From CAZBMD01 sp964493325 (GTDB taxonomy: Bacteria; Babelota; Babeliae; Babelales; RVW-14): a stretch of 64,000 nt of DNA. Under the pieces are notes generated by a model. That model ran no database searches. It had not been told where the DNA came from and was given only the letters and a program-made list of their open reading frames with translations. The stretch lies in assembly GCA_964493325.1 (NCBI GenBank), contig CAZBMD010000002.1, positions 193,930 to 257,929 of the forward strand. Direction: 5' to 3'. Shown piece after piece: positions 8,993 through 16,735 of this stretch. A program made the position numbers and the translations under genes. Positions within the stretch are counted from its first letter, which is position 1. Each line of letters opens with the position of its first letter.

Positions 8993-9463
8993 TTTTTTTC
9001 GTCGCCATAGTCCAACAAGTTTATCAAGTGCAATGTGCGAGATAGCTCCCGTAACAAAGAAAATATAAAAAATCGTCAGATGCGCCTTGGGTAGAACATG
9101 ATGCCCAGCAATGTATCCAGTAATTAAAAGAGGAAACAGAACAAGAAACCAAATTTTGTGCGTAATTCCTCGGTGTTTTATAATAAACAATGAAGTGGTT
9201 AAAATGCCCAGCAGAACGAATAAAAACCACTTCATAAAGATAATTGCAAGGATACAAGCAATGACTGCAACCCGTAAAAAAATACGCTGCATTTTACTTG
9301 CAACATCAATGTCAGGGAAGATTGATCCTGTTAAGCAGAGCGTGTAGCACAAGATAAAATAATGGGTTTCTGTAAACGGTATAGATTTAAATCGTGCAAG
9401 GATAAAAAAGAGACTTGCTGCTGTAGCAAGTCCTGCAACCAAATGGGTTCGATGGTTGGGCAT
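8966..9463 (-). CDS. YdjM-like membrane-bound metal-dependent hydrolase
   Basis: This 165-residue integral membrane protein has the YdjM/DUF457 pattern: MPNHRTHLVAGLATA at the start, FPDIDVASK near residue 52, HRGITHKIWF near 90 and ISHIALDKLVG near 142. The His and Asp residues are the likely metal ligands. I chose the ATG at 9463 because GGGAGG is just upstream; a TTG at 9475 would add four residues. The gene is the last of the minus-strand run that begins at 12047. The physiological role of the family is poorly known. Confidence 0.8.
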   Translation of the reverse strand: MPNHRTHLVAGLATAASLFFILARFKSIPFTETHYFILCYTLCLTGSIFPDIDVASKMQRIFLRVAVIACILAIIFMKWFLFVLLGILTTSLFIIKHRGITHKIWFLVLFPLLITGYIAGHHVLPKAHLTIFYIFFVTGAISHIALDKLVGLWRRKKLFTQRQIK

Positions 9464-9476
9464 GAAGCCTCCCAAG

Positions 9477-10709
9477 CTAGACTAATCGTTTTAGTTCTGT
9501 TTGAGGAAAGTAGAAATTTAAAATTTTTCTAAAATTCCAGCCTCGTGATACAAGTTCGCGTGCACCGCATTGACAGAGCCCAAGGCAATGACCAAAGCCG
9601 TGACCAATAATCACAATACGATCATTTTGTTTTTTGATTGAAAATGCAAGACTTTTGATCCGTCCCTTAAGAGCTGTTTTGATTGTTTTTGCCGTTAGGG
9701 TGATATTTTTACGAGAACCAAACAGTCGTACATTGTGAGCGATGCCTGCTTTGTCTGCAGCAACTACTTTGACATTAACAAGTTTACCAAAATCTTTGAG
9801 TAGACGATCAACATTAGGGTTGTTTTTTAGCGCATTCATAAAACTATTTTCGTGCAAATCTTCTTTCCAAAGAAATGAACTGTTCTTGCGGCAGAAAGTA
9901 CATTTGTTGGTTCTACACAGATAGGGTTTTGCCGTATCTTTAAATTTCATAAATCCGGGGATAATTCCTCCACATGAGATATCAAACATTGCAAGAGCTG
10001 GTTTGCCTTTGTAGGTAAGAATAATATTTTTTGTTTCTTGAACGGCCTGTCGGAGGTGCTTAAATCCGTGATGTCCGTTGTAGAGCTGATTGAAATTGGT
10101 ATTAAGAATGTCATACAAAGGGCTTGATGGTTTTTTGCAACTTATCAAATATTGAGCATAGGAACGAGATGTAATCGCTTGTATCTTTTGCATTTCGAGA
10201 GGCCAATACGGAATGCATTCCGATCGCAGTACCGAATAGATATAGTCTTCAAGGTCAACAGTGTTGATAATTAGCACAGCATTACTTTTCTCGTCAATAT
10301 GAATTGTTAGTTTGCCTTCGTATGAGCGACCATTAAGCTTGAGGCGATTGTGAGGGTTAGAAATCTCAATGTTACTATTTTTGACTTTGCGATATTTTTC
10401 GTCTGGACATTTAAGGTAAATTTTTTTGTCTTTAATTAAGAGCATCAGTTTATCTTTGCCCAAAAAAGCACTGATTTTTGAACCGGTAGGGCTTTCTAGA
10501 ACAAATCCATTGTCTGAATGAATATCTAAATTAACGGTTTCGTCGAGATTATGTTCGTGCAGGAGTACTCGAATAGTTTTTTCAGAGTTTGTTGGGGCAT
10601 CGATTGAAGGTTGAGAACCTGCGGCTGTAGTATCTAGTGGGGGTGTAGTAGCCTGTTGCGCGCAGAGTGTAGATAGGGAGACTGTAAGAAAAATAACGAG
10701 ATACTTCAT
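9477..10709 (-). CDS. SpoIID/LytB-domain protein, probable secreted peptidoglycan lytic enzyme
   Basis: The 410-residue protein starts with a signal peptide (MKYLVIFLTVSLSTLCAQQ). The SpoIID core begins at VDLEDYIYSVLRSEC near residue 152, which includes the Glu corresponding to the catalytic acid of SpoIID lytic transglycosylases. It continues with QAITSRSYAQYLI and FDISCGG, and closes with GHGFGHCLGLCQCGARELV near the C-terminus. Non-sporulating bacteria carry such proteins for cell-wall remodelling, which is the likely role here in the periplasm. Several Cys (CRTNKCTFCRKN, near residue 260) form a small cluster not typical of SpoIID itself. It lies 34 bases after the RNase H gene and 13 bases before the YdjM-like start. 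Confidence 0.85.
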   Translation of the reverse strand: MKYLVIFLTVSLSTLCAQQATTPPLDTTAAGSQPSIDAPTNSEKTIRVLLHEHNLDETVNLDIHSDNGFVLESPTGSKISAFLGKDKLMLLIKDKKIYLKCPDEKYRKVKNSNIEISNPHNRLKLNGRSYEGKLTIHIDEKSNAVLIINTVDLEDYIYSVLRSECIPYWPLEMQKIQAITSRSYAQYLISCKKPSSPLYDILNTNFNQLYNGHHGFKHLRQAVQETKNIILTYKGKPALAMFDISCGGIIPGFMKFKDTAKPYLCRTNKCTFCRKNSSFLWKEDLHENSFMNALKNNPNVDRLLKDFGKLVNVKVVAADKAGIAHNVRLFGSRKNITLTAKTIKTALKGRIKSLAFSIKKQNDRIVIIGHGFGHCLGLCQCGARELVSRGWNFRKILNFYFPQTELKRLV

Positions 10710-10743
10710 AGCAGCAACTTCTTCTTTTTATGGACGGAAATAA

Positions 10744-11304
10744 TTACAAGATATCAGTAATAAGCGGGAAGTATTCTGCCATAATTTTTGAAAAACCGAT
10801 AGGCATTTTGATCTTTTTATCAACCCCAGTATTTGCCATGCTGTCAGCATTTTTATTATTTTCACGTAAAACATGAGAAAAGGAATGTCGGATACCGATA
10901 AGCATAGAATCTATAAAACCTTTTAACAGCTTTAGAGCGTCATTTTTGACTTTATAAATTCCTTTGCACTGCTTGATCAGAAGTTCGGAGTCAGAAATAA
11001 TATGGAGCGCGGGAAGAGGAAGATCATGTTCTTTGCAATAGGTATGTACAAAATAAAGGGCAAGAGCAAGAGCAAGATATTCTGCTTGGTTATTGGTTTT
11101 ATGACCTAGGTAGATACCTTTTTTAATGATGGCCTCATCTCCTGAGACCACCCAAATTCCGGCACCTGCTGGTCCAGGATTGCCGCGCGCCGCACCGTCA
11201 ACATACACCGTCCACGTGGTATGCTTGGGTTCGCGTTTTTCTGGCAAAGCTGAACCTTTTTTTTCTTTTGAAACCTGAGAATAAATGCTGAGTTGTTTTT
11301 CCAT
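10744..11304 (-). CDS. rnhA: RNase HI-like ribonuclease
   Basis: This is an RNase H-fold enzyme that cleaves RNA in RNA-DNA hybrids. The four acidic catalytic positions can be seen: Asp in YVDGAARGNPGPAGAG near residue 35, Glu in NNQAEYLAL near 75, Asp in IISDSELL near 105 and Asp in ENNKNADSMAN near 158. The GNPGPAG form is closest to the archaeal/plant-like RNase HI subgroup, without the basic protrusion of the E. coli enzyme. An N-terminal 28-residue charged extension precedes the domain. The gene follows the zinc-ribbon gene by 5 bases. That pairing is also known in actinobacteria, to my recollection. Confidence 0.85.
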   Translation of the reverse strand: MEKQLSIYSQVSKEKKGSALPEKREPKHTTWTVYVDGAARGNPGPAGAGIWVVSGDEAIIKKGIYLGHKTNNQAEYLALALALYFVHTYCKEHDLPLPALHIISDSELLIKQCKGIYKVKNDALKLLKGFIDSMLIGIRHSFSHVLRENNKNADSMANTGVDKKIKMPIGFSKIMAEYFPLITDIL

Positions 11305-11309
11305 AGCGT

Positions 11310-12047
11310 TTAAAAAGTAGCTACTTGGTCCTTATTTATTGTTTCGGCATCATAGTACATAAACCGATAGCAGTTACGACAAGGTAAAATACCTTGGGTT
11401 TTTAGGCGTGTTAGATCTTGCCGTAAGATGGTATAAAAGCAGGCAGTACAGCTGGACTCTCCTGCAGGCACAATTGGATCCTCAACGCGGTTACGCATCT
11501 GATCGTAGCGGTGCATCCATTCTTTAGGAATGAGAGCTGCAGCTTCAAGGCGTTCAGCCTTAAGCTCTTCGATTGTTTTTAGATCTGCATCAATAGCATG
11601 TTGTTGGTTAATAATAGATGTGTCGAGCGCTGCTATCCTACTATCTTGAGCTTCGAGAGCTTCGTTATAAGATTTTTGAGCTGCTTCAACAGCAAACCAG
11701 CTGGAGACAAGTTCGTCATCAAGCTTTGTTCGCTTTAGCGTGAGAATACTCAGTTCGCGTTCTAACGCTTTGTATTCTTTTTGACCATGAACGTTGTCCA
11801 ATAGTCCTTGTTTGTGATCCTCAAGAGCTTTGAGCTCAGTTGCTTGCAGTTGCAAGAGATCGGCATGCTTTTTGCAAGAGGTTACGTTATTTTTAAGATC
11901 TAGAAGTGTACCATCCAATAGGACTCTTTGTTTGAGAAGGAGAGCGATATCTTCTTTTCTGGATGCAACGTCTGTTGCTAGGGATGTGATTTTTTTATCG
12001 CATTCAACAAGATGCTTTAATCTTTGCCACAGGGCTTTGTTCGTCAT
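11310..12047 (-). CDS. Coiled-coil C4-type zinc-ribbon protein (DUF164 type)
   Basis: The 245-residue protein is a long coiled coil (residues about 10-185) followed by a zinc ribbon with two CxxC knuckles (CTAC near 206 and CRNC near 231), ending in a short tail. This is the layout of the DUF164/zf-RING_7 family, present in many bacteria and of uncertain role, perhaps in nucleic-acid or wall metabolism. GGGGAG lies upstream of the ATG. It is the first protein gene after the tRNA and is tightly followed by RNase H, SpoIID and the YdjM-like gene. Confidence 0.83.
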   Translation of the reverse strand: MTNKALWQRLKHLVECDKKITSLATDVASRKEDIALLLKQRVLLDGTLLDLKNNVTSCKKHADLLQLQATELKALEDHKQGLLDNVHGQKEYKALERELSILTLKRTKLDDELVSSWFAVEAAQKSYNEALEAQDSRIAALDTSIINQQHAIDADLKTIEELKAERLEAAALIPKEWMHRYDQMRNRVEDPIVPAGESSCTACFYTILRQDLTRLKTQGILPCRNCYRFMYYDAETINKDQVATF

Positions 12048-12096
12048 GTGCTGACTCCCCGTTTATGATATTGTTGGACTTGAAATTTTTGGAGAG

Positions 12097-12173
12097 TGGT
12101 GGGCCCACCAGGACTTGAACCTGGGACCTTTCGGTTATGAGCCGATTGCTCTAACCAACTGAGCTATGGGCCC
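12097..12173 (-). tRNA. tRNA with CAT anticodon (Met elongator or Ile2)
   Basis: Read on the minus strand, the 77 bases fold as a full cloverleaf. The acceptor arm is GGGCCCA/TGGGCCC, the D arm GCTC/GAGC, the anticodon loop CTCATAA (anticodon CAT), the T arm CCAGG-TTCAAGT-CCTGG, and the CCA end is encoded. The first base pair is G-C, so it is not the initiator. The anticodon stem (CGG-CTCATAA-CCG) resembles Ile2 tRNAs that are modified by TilS, but elongator Met cannot be excluded by eye. There is an A-A mismatch at pair 27-43. Confidence 0.93.
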
Positions 12174-12311
12174 TCCTCCTTACAAAGCTACAAGTGCTTT
12201 ATAAGATAACTTCGAATATAATATGGTAAATTCTAGAGCAAGTTTGGCATTTAGTGAAGATTTTTTTGTTTAAAAATGCTTTTTTTGTTTTTTATTGGTG
12301 AAGGAATATTA

Positions 12312-13109
12312 ATGCATAGGTTGTATAGATCGATTCTGGTAGCTATTTTTTTGTTTTATCCTAGCTTGCAAGCATTAAAGAAAAATCATACGTGCATGGT
12401 AAAAAATTGTGTAAGAAATATGGAGCCGTTAAAATCTTTAGAAGATTTTTATAATCACGCTCTCAGGGTGTGTCATAGCTGCCCATGGTGTCAGGATTGG
12501 ATTAAGTATGATTCGTTTAATGAGTTGATGAGTCATATGGAGTCTTTTCATCAATCTGTAGATCGGATTAATGTGCCGTTTTATAGAGAACCTAATCGTA
12601 AAAAACGTCGCAATAATGGAAAGATAAATATTATATATACGTGTACAACGTGTCAGTTTATTAGTGTGCGCAGGGACGCATCTTGTAAACACCAATGTAG
12701 AGGAAAAAATTATCGGAAAAGCGTAAAGGGACGGACCAAGGGAGTAAAGTTTTCTATAGAAGAAGATGAGTTTTACCAAGAGAGTGACGACGAGGTAGAT
12801 TGTGAGCAGGCCCTGCCGCCTCAAGCTCATACGTACTTTCTTAGATCTAGAAATTTTATGCAAGCAGATCATGTACAGGCCAACGAATTGGCTCTTGTAG
12901 GTGATTTTCTGAAAACACCTACTCCGTCGATGCTTAGTGATGTCCTAGAAATAGAAATACAAAGTGATAGTGACTTTGTTTCAGAGAAAGACGAATTGGA
13001 AATTTTTCTGAGTGGTTTTTTTTGTTCCTGTTGTCAGACGCATTTTAATTCGAAGTGTCTTTTTGAATCACATGAGTGCGTTCGATATCTGGGTGATTGG
13101 TTCAGTTGA
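12312..13109 (+). CDS. Secreted protein with zinc-finger-like Cys/His clusters, unknown function
   Basis: The ATG at 12312 is preferred over the upstream one at 12276. It follows GAAGGA and opens a signal peptide (MHRLYRSILVAIFLFYPSLQA), giving 265 residues. The mature protein has three Cys/His groups: CHSCPWC followed by HMESFH (residues about 54-82), CTTCQF...CKHQC (about 113-132), and CSCCQTHFNSKC...H near the C-terminus. The first and third resemble C2H2 fingers. A basic stretch (REPNRKKRRNNGK) and an acidic middle (EEDEFYQESDDEVD) lie between them. I do not know a named family. An exported protein with finger-like modules suggests a host-directed role, which is inference. It stands alone, divergent from the tRNA and convergent with gapA. 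Confidence 0.7.
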   Translation: MHRLYRSILVAIFLFYPSLQALKKNHTCMVKNCVRNMEPLKSLEDFYNHALRVCHSCPWCQDWIKYDSFNELMSHMESFHQSVDRINVPFYREPNRKKRRNNGKINIIYTCTTCQFISVRRDASCKHQCRGKNYRKSVKGRTKGVKFSIEEDEFYQESDDEVDCEQALPPQAHTYFLRSRNFMQADHVQANELALVGDFLKTPTPSMLSDVLEIEIQSDSDFVSEKDELEIFLSGFFCSCCQTHFNSKCLFESHECVRYLGDWFS

Positions 13110-13179
13110 AGGCTAATACATTATAAAATTATAGCCGTACAGTGTATGTTTTATGAAAAAAGTTTTATGAGCCAGCAAG

Positions 13180-14193
13180 CTATCTTGCAATTTTTTGCAT
13201 CAAAAAATCTTTGAGCTTACTTGAATAACCAAACTCATTGTCATACCAAGCAAAAACTTTTCCCATCGGACCGATAGTCTGCGTGAGTAGGCTATCAAAA
13301 ATACAAGAGTGTGAGTTGCCAATAAAGTCTGATGATACCAGCGGTTCGCTAACAAATTCGATGACCGAGAGCAATTCTTTTCGAGATGCTCGTAAAAACG
13401 CAGCATTGATTAATTCAATAGAAATTTGCTTCTCAGTAAGAAAGGTAAAATCAACGAGTGAGACAGTTGGTACGGGTACTCGGATAGCGCGGGCTTTTAA
13501 TTTTCCAGTAAGTTCTGGGTAAATTTTGGTAATAACTTTATCTGCCCCAGTTTTAGTTGGGATGATGTTGATTGCAGCTGCTCGAGCTCGCCGTGGATCA
13601 TGATGTTCAACATCCAAAAGAACTTGGTCATTGGTATAGGCATGCGTGGTGGTCATCAATCCACTAACAATGCAAAATTCCTGATGAATAACTTTAACGA
13701 GCGGTGCAAAGCAATTGGTGGTGCAGCTTCCCATCGAAACAATGTGGTGCTGGTCAGCTGAATACTGCTCATCATTAACACCGGGAATAATAGTAATATC
13801 TTCATCGGTTGCTGGTGCCGTGATGACAACTTTTTTACAACCCGCATCGCGATGTAAGGAGGCAGTTTCTCGTGTTGTGAAATGTCCTGAGGCTTCAACA
13901 ACCCAATCAATAGCCAGATCTTTCCACGGTAAACTTTTGGGATCTTTTTCGGTCAAAATTTTGATTGACTTGCCATTGATAAAAAGCGCACCATCACGAA
14001 ACTCAATAGAGCCCGGGAAGGTGCGCATAATTGAATCGTATTTGAATAAATGAGCCACCATGTCTGGAGCGCTAGGTCCAATGTTAATCGCAATAACATC
14101 AAGTTGTTTTGATGCTTGATCATCAAGGAGAACAGCACGAAGAAACGAACGACCAATGCGGCCAAAGCCGTTGATGGCGATGCGGAGGCTCAT
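13180..14193 (-). CDS. gapA: Glyceraldehyde-3-phosphate dehydrogenase, type I
   Basis: This is the glycolytic enzyme that oxidises glyceraldehyde 3-phosphate with NAD(P) and phosphate. The Rossmann start MSLRIAINGFGRIGRS, the catalytic Cys in SMGSCTTNC near residue 156, the His in TTTHAYTNDQ near 182 and WYDNEFGYS near the end are all intact; the usual SNASCTTNC reads SMGSCTTNC here. The 337 residues match the family. The gene is 9 bases after hflX, and with the DJ-1 gene upstream forms a likely operon. No other glycolytic gene is in the window. Confidence 0.96.
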   Translation of the reverse strand: MSLRIAINGFGRIGRSFLRAVLLDDQASKQLDVIAINIGPSAPDMVAHLFKYDSIMRTFPGSIEFRDGALFINGKSIKILTEKDPKSLPWKDLAIDWVVEASGHFTTRETASLHRDAGCKKVVITAPATDEDITIIPGVNDEQYSADQHHIVSMGSCTTNCFAPLVKVIHQEFCIVSGLMTTTHAYTNDQVLLDVEHHDPRRARAAAINIIPTKTGADKVITKIYPELTGKLKARAIRVPVPTVSLVDFTFLTEKQISIELINAAFLRASRKELLSVIEFVSEPLVSSDFIGNSHSCIFDSLLTQTIGPMGKVFAWYDNEFGYSSKLKDFLMQKIAR

Positions 14194-14202
14194 GATAATT
14201 CC

Positions 14203-15318
14203 TTACTCAAATTTATATGTGCCAAGCCAGGTTACAAGTGGTTTTATGCCATCTTTGGATAACGTATCAATGACCACGTGTGGATCAAAACCTTCAAGCT
14301 CTTTGGCAAGATTTTCTCGTCGCTCAGGTGTGAGTGTGTCCTGTTTGTTGAATACGTACAGCATAGGCTTGTTTATCTTTAGTTCGTCAAGGGTTTCTTG
14401 AACAACGCGAATCTGATCTTTCCAGGCAGGGTTGCCAATATCGATTACGTGAACAAGAAGGTGAGCGTATTGGAGTTCATCAAGTGTCGATTTAAATGCC
14501 TGAATGAGTGAATGGGGAAGTTCACTAATAAATCCAACGGTGTCAGAAATGAGTGCTTTTTTCTTGCCATCAATAAAAAGTTCGCGTGTGGTGGTATCAA
14601 GGGTTGCAAAGAGTTTATTTTCAGCAAGCACATCTCCCTTGGCCATTCTGTTCAGCAGGCTTGATTTACCCGAGTTAGTGTAACCGATGATACAAATAAG
14701 AGGGGTTTTACTAGTAAGTCGTTGTTTGCGTTGAACATCTCGAGTACGACTAAGGGTTGCCATCTGTTTTTTTGCTTGTCGCGTTTGCTCTTCAAAAATT
14801 CGTTTAAGTTCTTCTTTAGCTGTTTCACCAGGACCTGTTGTTCCCAGATAGCCAGCTTGCTGAGCAAAATCTTTACCTTTACCCATAATGCGCGTTTTGA
14901 GATAATTGAGCTCTGCGATTCTGACCTGAATTTTACCTTCACTGGTTGTCGCTGATTTGCTAAAAATATTCAAAATCAATTGTTCACGGTCGAATACGCG
15001 GCAGCCAAGAGCATCTTCTAGATTTCGTTCTTGTAACGGAGAAAGGAGTGCTGAGAATAAAACTTCTTCGATATCGTGTTTTACACAAAGCTCTCTTAGT
15101 TCTTCCATTTTTCCTTTGGTAAGAAATGTATTGTTATCAACACTGCGTAGTTTGGTGAAAAATTTTTCGTCATAAGGCATGCCAAGTGTTTCAACCAGGT
15201 TTATAAATTCTTGGTAGTAGTACTCAGGGCAGCTCATACGGTTGTAGGGTGTAAAAACGCCAACAATGAGTGTGCGAGGATGAATAACATCGGTGGAGGT
15301 TGCTATTTTTGTTGCCAT
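14203..15318 (-). CDS. hflX: GTPase HflX
   Basis: HflX is a ribosome-associated GTPase that splits stalled ribosomes. The 371-residue protein has the N-terminal HflX domain, the linker motif GTTGPGETAKEELKR near residue 158, and a C-terminal G domain. The G domain shows G1 GYTNSGKSS near 215, G3 DTVGFISELPHSLI near 262 and G4 NKQD near 325. Length and order are standard. It sits between the DJ-1 gene (31 bases) and gapA (9 bases). Confidence 0.95.
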   Translation of the reverse strand: MATKIATSTDVIHPRTLIVGVFTPYNRMSCPEYYYQEFINLVETLGMPYDEKFFTKLRSVDNNTFLTKGKMEELRELCVKHDIEEVLFSALLSPLQERNLEDALGCRVFDREQLILNIFSKSATTSEGKIQVRIAELNYLKTRIMGKGKDFAQQAGYLGTTGPGETAKEELKRIFEEQTRQAKKQMATLSRTRDVQRKQRLTSKTPLICIIGYTNSGKSSLLNRMAKGDVLAENKLFATLDTTTRELFIDGKKKALISDTVGFISELPHSLIQAFKSTLDELQYAHLLVHVIDIGNPAWKDQIRVVQETLDELKINKPMLYVFNKQDTLTPERRENLAKELEGFDPHVVIDTLSKDGIKPLVTWLGTYKFE

Positions 15319-15349
15319 GAAAAGTCCTTACATGTAATGAGTGGGATTG

Positions 15350-15880
15350 TTATCCCAGTATTTTTATAATGGCTTGTGCAAAATCATTTGCAAATTGAGG
15401 GCCTTGTCCTGTAATAATTTTTTCTTGTTCAAGAACGACGCAGCCGTCTTGCACAAAGGTGACTTGATGCTGTACTAAAATTGCTTTTGCCTCATCAGTG
15501 GGGTATACCGTTGCGCATTTGTTTTTCAAAATTCCTGCTTGTACAGCAGCGATGCATGCGTAACAAATGGTTGCTACCAATTTGCCATGATCATGAAAAA
15601 AACGAATAGTCTTCTTGATTAGTTCATTGTCCCATAGATAAGTAGTTGACCCTGGACCGCCAGTAATGACTAGTGAATCGTAAGAAGCAAAATCCTGCTC
15701 GGTCATTTCTATCAGAAGTTTGTTGGGAGTAAAAGTTGCTCCTTGGTGGCCAATTGCATTTCCTGGTTGTAGTCCTGCAACATCAACTGTGTGTCCTGCT
15801 GCGGTTAGCTGTTGATAAGGTTTATTAAATTCGCGTTCTTGGTAGTCTTTGGGCATAAGAATAAAAAGTACTTTTTTCAC
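15350..15880 (-). CDS. DJ-1/PfpI-family protein
   Basis: The 176-residue single-domain protein has the DJ-1/ThiJ/PfpI fold signature. It includes an N-terminal KKVLFILMPKDYQEREF with the conserved Glu, ITGGPGS near residue 74 and the nucleophile elbow ATICYACIAAV near 105, with Cys in the expected place. Members act as glyoxalases, deglycases, chaperones or peptidases, and sequence alone does not choose. It heads the operon with hflX and gapA. A protective role against methylglyoxal from glycolysis would suit gapA as a neighbour, but that is only an inference. Confidence 0.85.
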   Translation of the reverse strand: MKKVLFILMPKDYQEREFNKPYQQLTAAGHTVDVAGLQPGNAIGHQGATFTPNKLLIEMTEQDFASYDSLVITGGPGSTTYLWDNELIKKTIRFFHDHGKLVATICYACIAAVQAGILKNKCATVYPTDEAKAILVQHQVTFVQDGCVVLEQEKIITGQGPQFANDFAQAIIKILG

Positions 15881-15949
15881 AGCAATCTCCTAGAAAATGC
15901 ATTAATCAATGCCATCAGTATATGATTTTCGTGAAAAAAAAGAAGAGTG

Positions 15950-16609
15950 CTACCAAGGCCGCTTGAGCTTCAAAATATATCTGGTTGGTTCACCATGTTC
16001 GTAGTAAAATCCAGTATCTTTCAATCCATATTTTTTTAGTGCATTATAACTTCGTTTATTCCAGAGCCTTACATGAGCGATATAATCAGGGGCATTGGTG
16101 AGCGCAAAATAGGTCTTTGAGATTAGATCCAATGCTTCTTGAAAGCGTCCCTTACCCCAATATTTTTCATTAATCCAGCATCCTAGTTGGCCAGGGTCCC
16201 GATCATTTTTTTCACGAATTTCAAGAGCGCCAATGAGTTTGTTTTCAGCATTATCAAAGATGCAATAGAGCAGCATTCTGCGTTCTTGATGAGCTTTCAT
16301 CTCGGCACGGAGCTGGCTTACGGTAAAATCAAGTGAGATTTCTTCTGGGTATTCAAGGTTGCGTCGTACGTCAAGAGAGAACATGTTGTGATAATCGACA
16401 AAATACGATTCCTTCATGGTGCGTAGCGTGATAATGGACCCTTTGATTTCTTCTGGGACCTGTGTGAGTCGAGGGTGGCTTACAAAAAAAGTGGTAAGGT
16501 TTTGAGAAAAATAGACCAGCGGTATACAGCTAGCAAGGCATCCAAGCACCAGAAAGATAGCAAGCTTTTTTTTATTAAGGTTTTTTATATTTTTAAAAAA
16601 AGCTGTCAT
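15950..16609 (-). CDS. GNAT-family acetyltransferase with an N-terminal membrane segment
   Basis: The C-terminal 160 residues match RimJ/RimL-like GNAT enzymes: IITLRTMKESYFVDY, then LIGALEIREKND, the acetyl-CoA loop region (GCWINEKYWGKGRFQEAL) and VRLWNKRSYNALKKYG. Before the domain lies a hydrophobic segment (residues 15-35), so the catalytic domain may be anchored or exported. That is unusual because acetyl-CoA is cytosolic. GGAGAT lies before the ATG. The Q/RxxGxG/A motif reads YWGKGRF, so the core is largely intact. The acceptor is unknown. Confidence 0.75.
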   Translation of the reverse strand: MTAFFKNIKNLNKKKLAIFLVLGCLASCIPLVYFSQNLTTFFVSHPRLTQVPEEIKGSIITLRTMKESYFVDYHNMFSLDVRRNLEYPEEISLDFTVSQLRAEMKAHQERRMLLYCIFDNAENKLIGALEIREKNDRDPGQLGCWINEKYWGKGRFQEALDLISKTYFALTNAPDYIAHVRLWNKRSYNALKKYGLKDTGFYYEHGEPTRYILKLKRPW

Positions 16610-16735
16610 ATGCTCTGTATCTCCGTAAAAATCGTTAATCTATGTTTATCTGCAGTTCGTTGGAATAAAGATCATTGTGTTGATTTTAACAAAGAGCTCT
16701 GCGCATTGTCGATTGTTTAATTTTCAGATGGGTTA

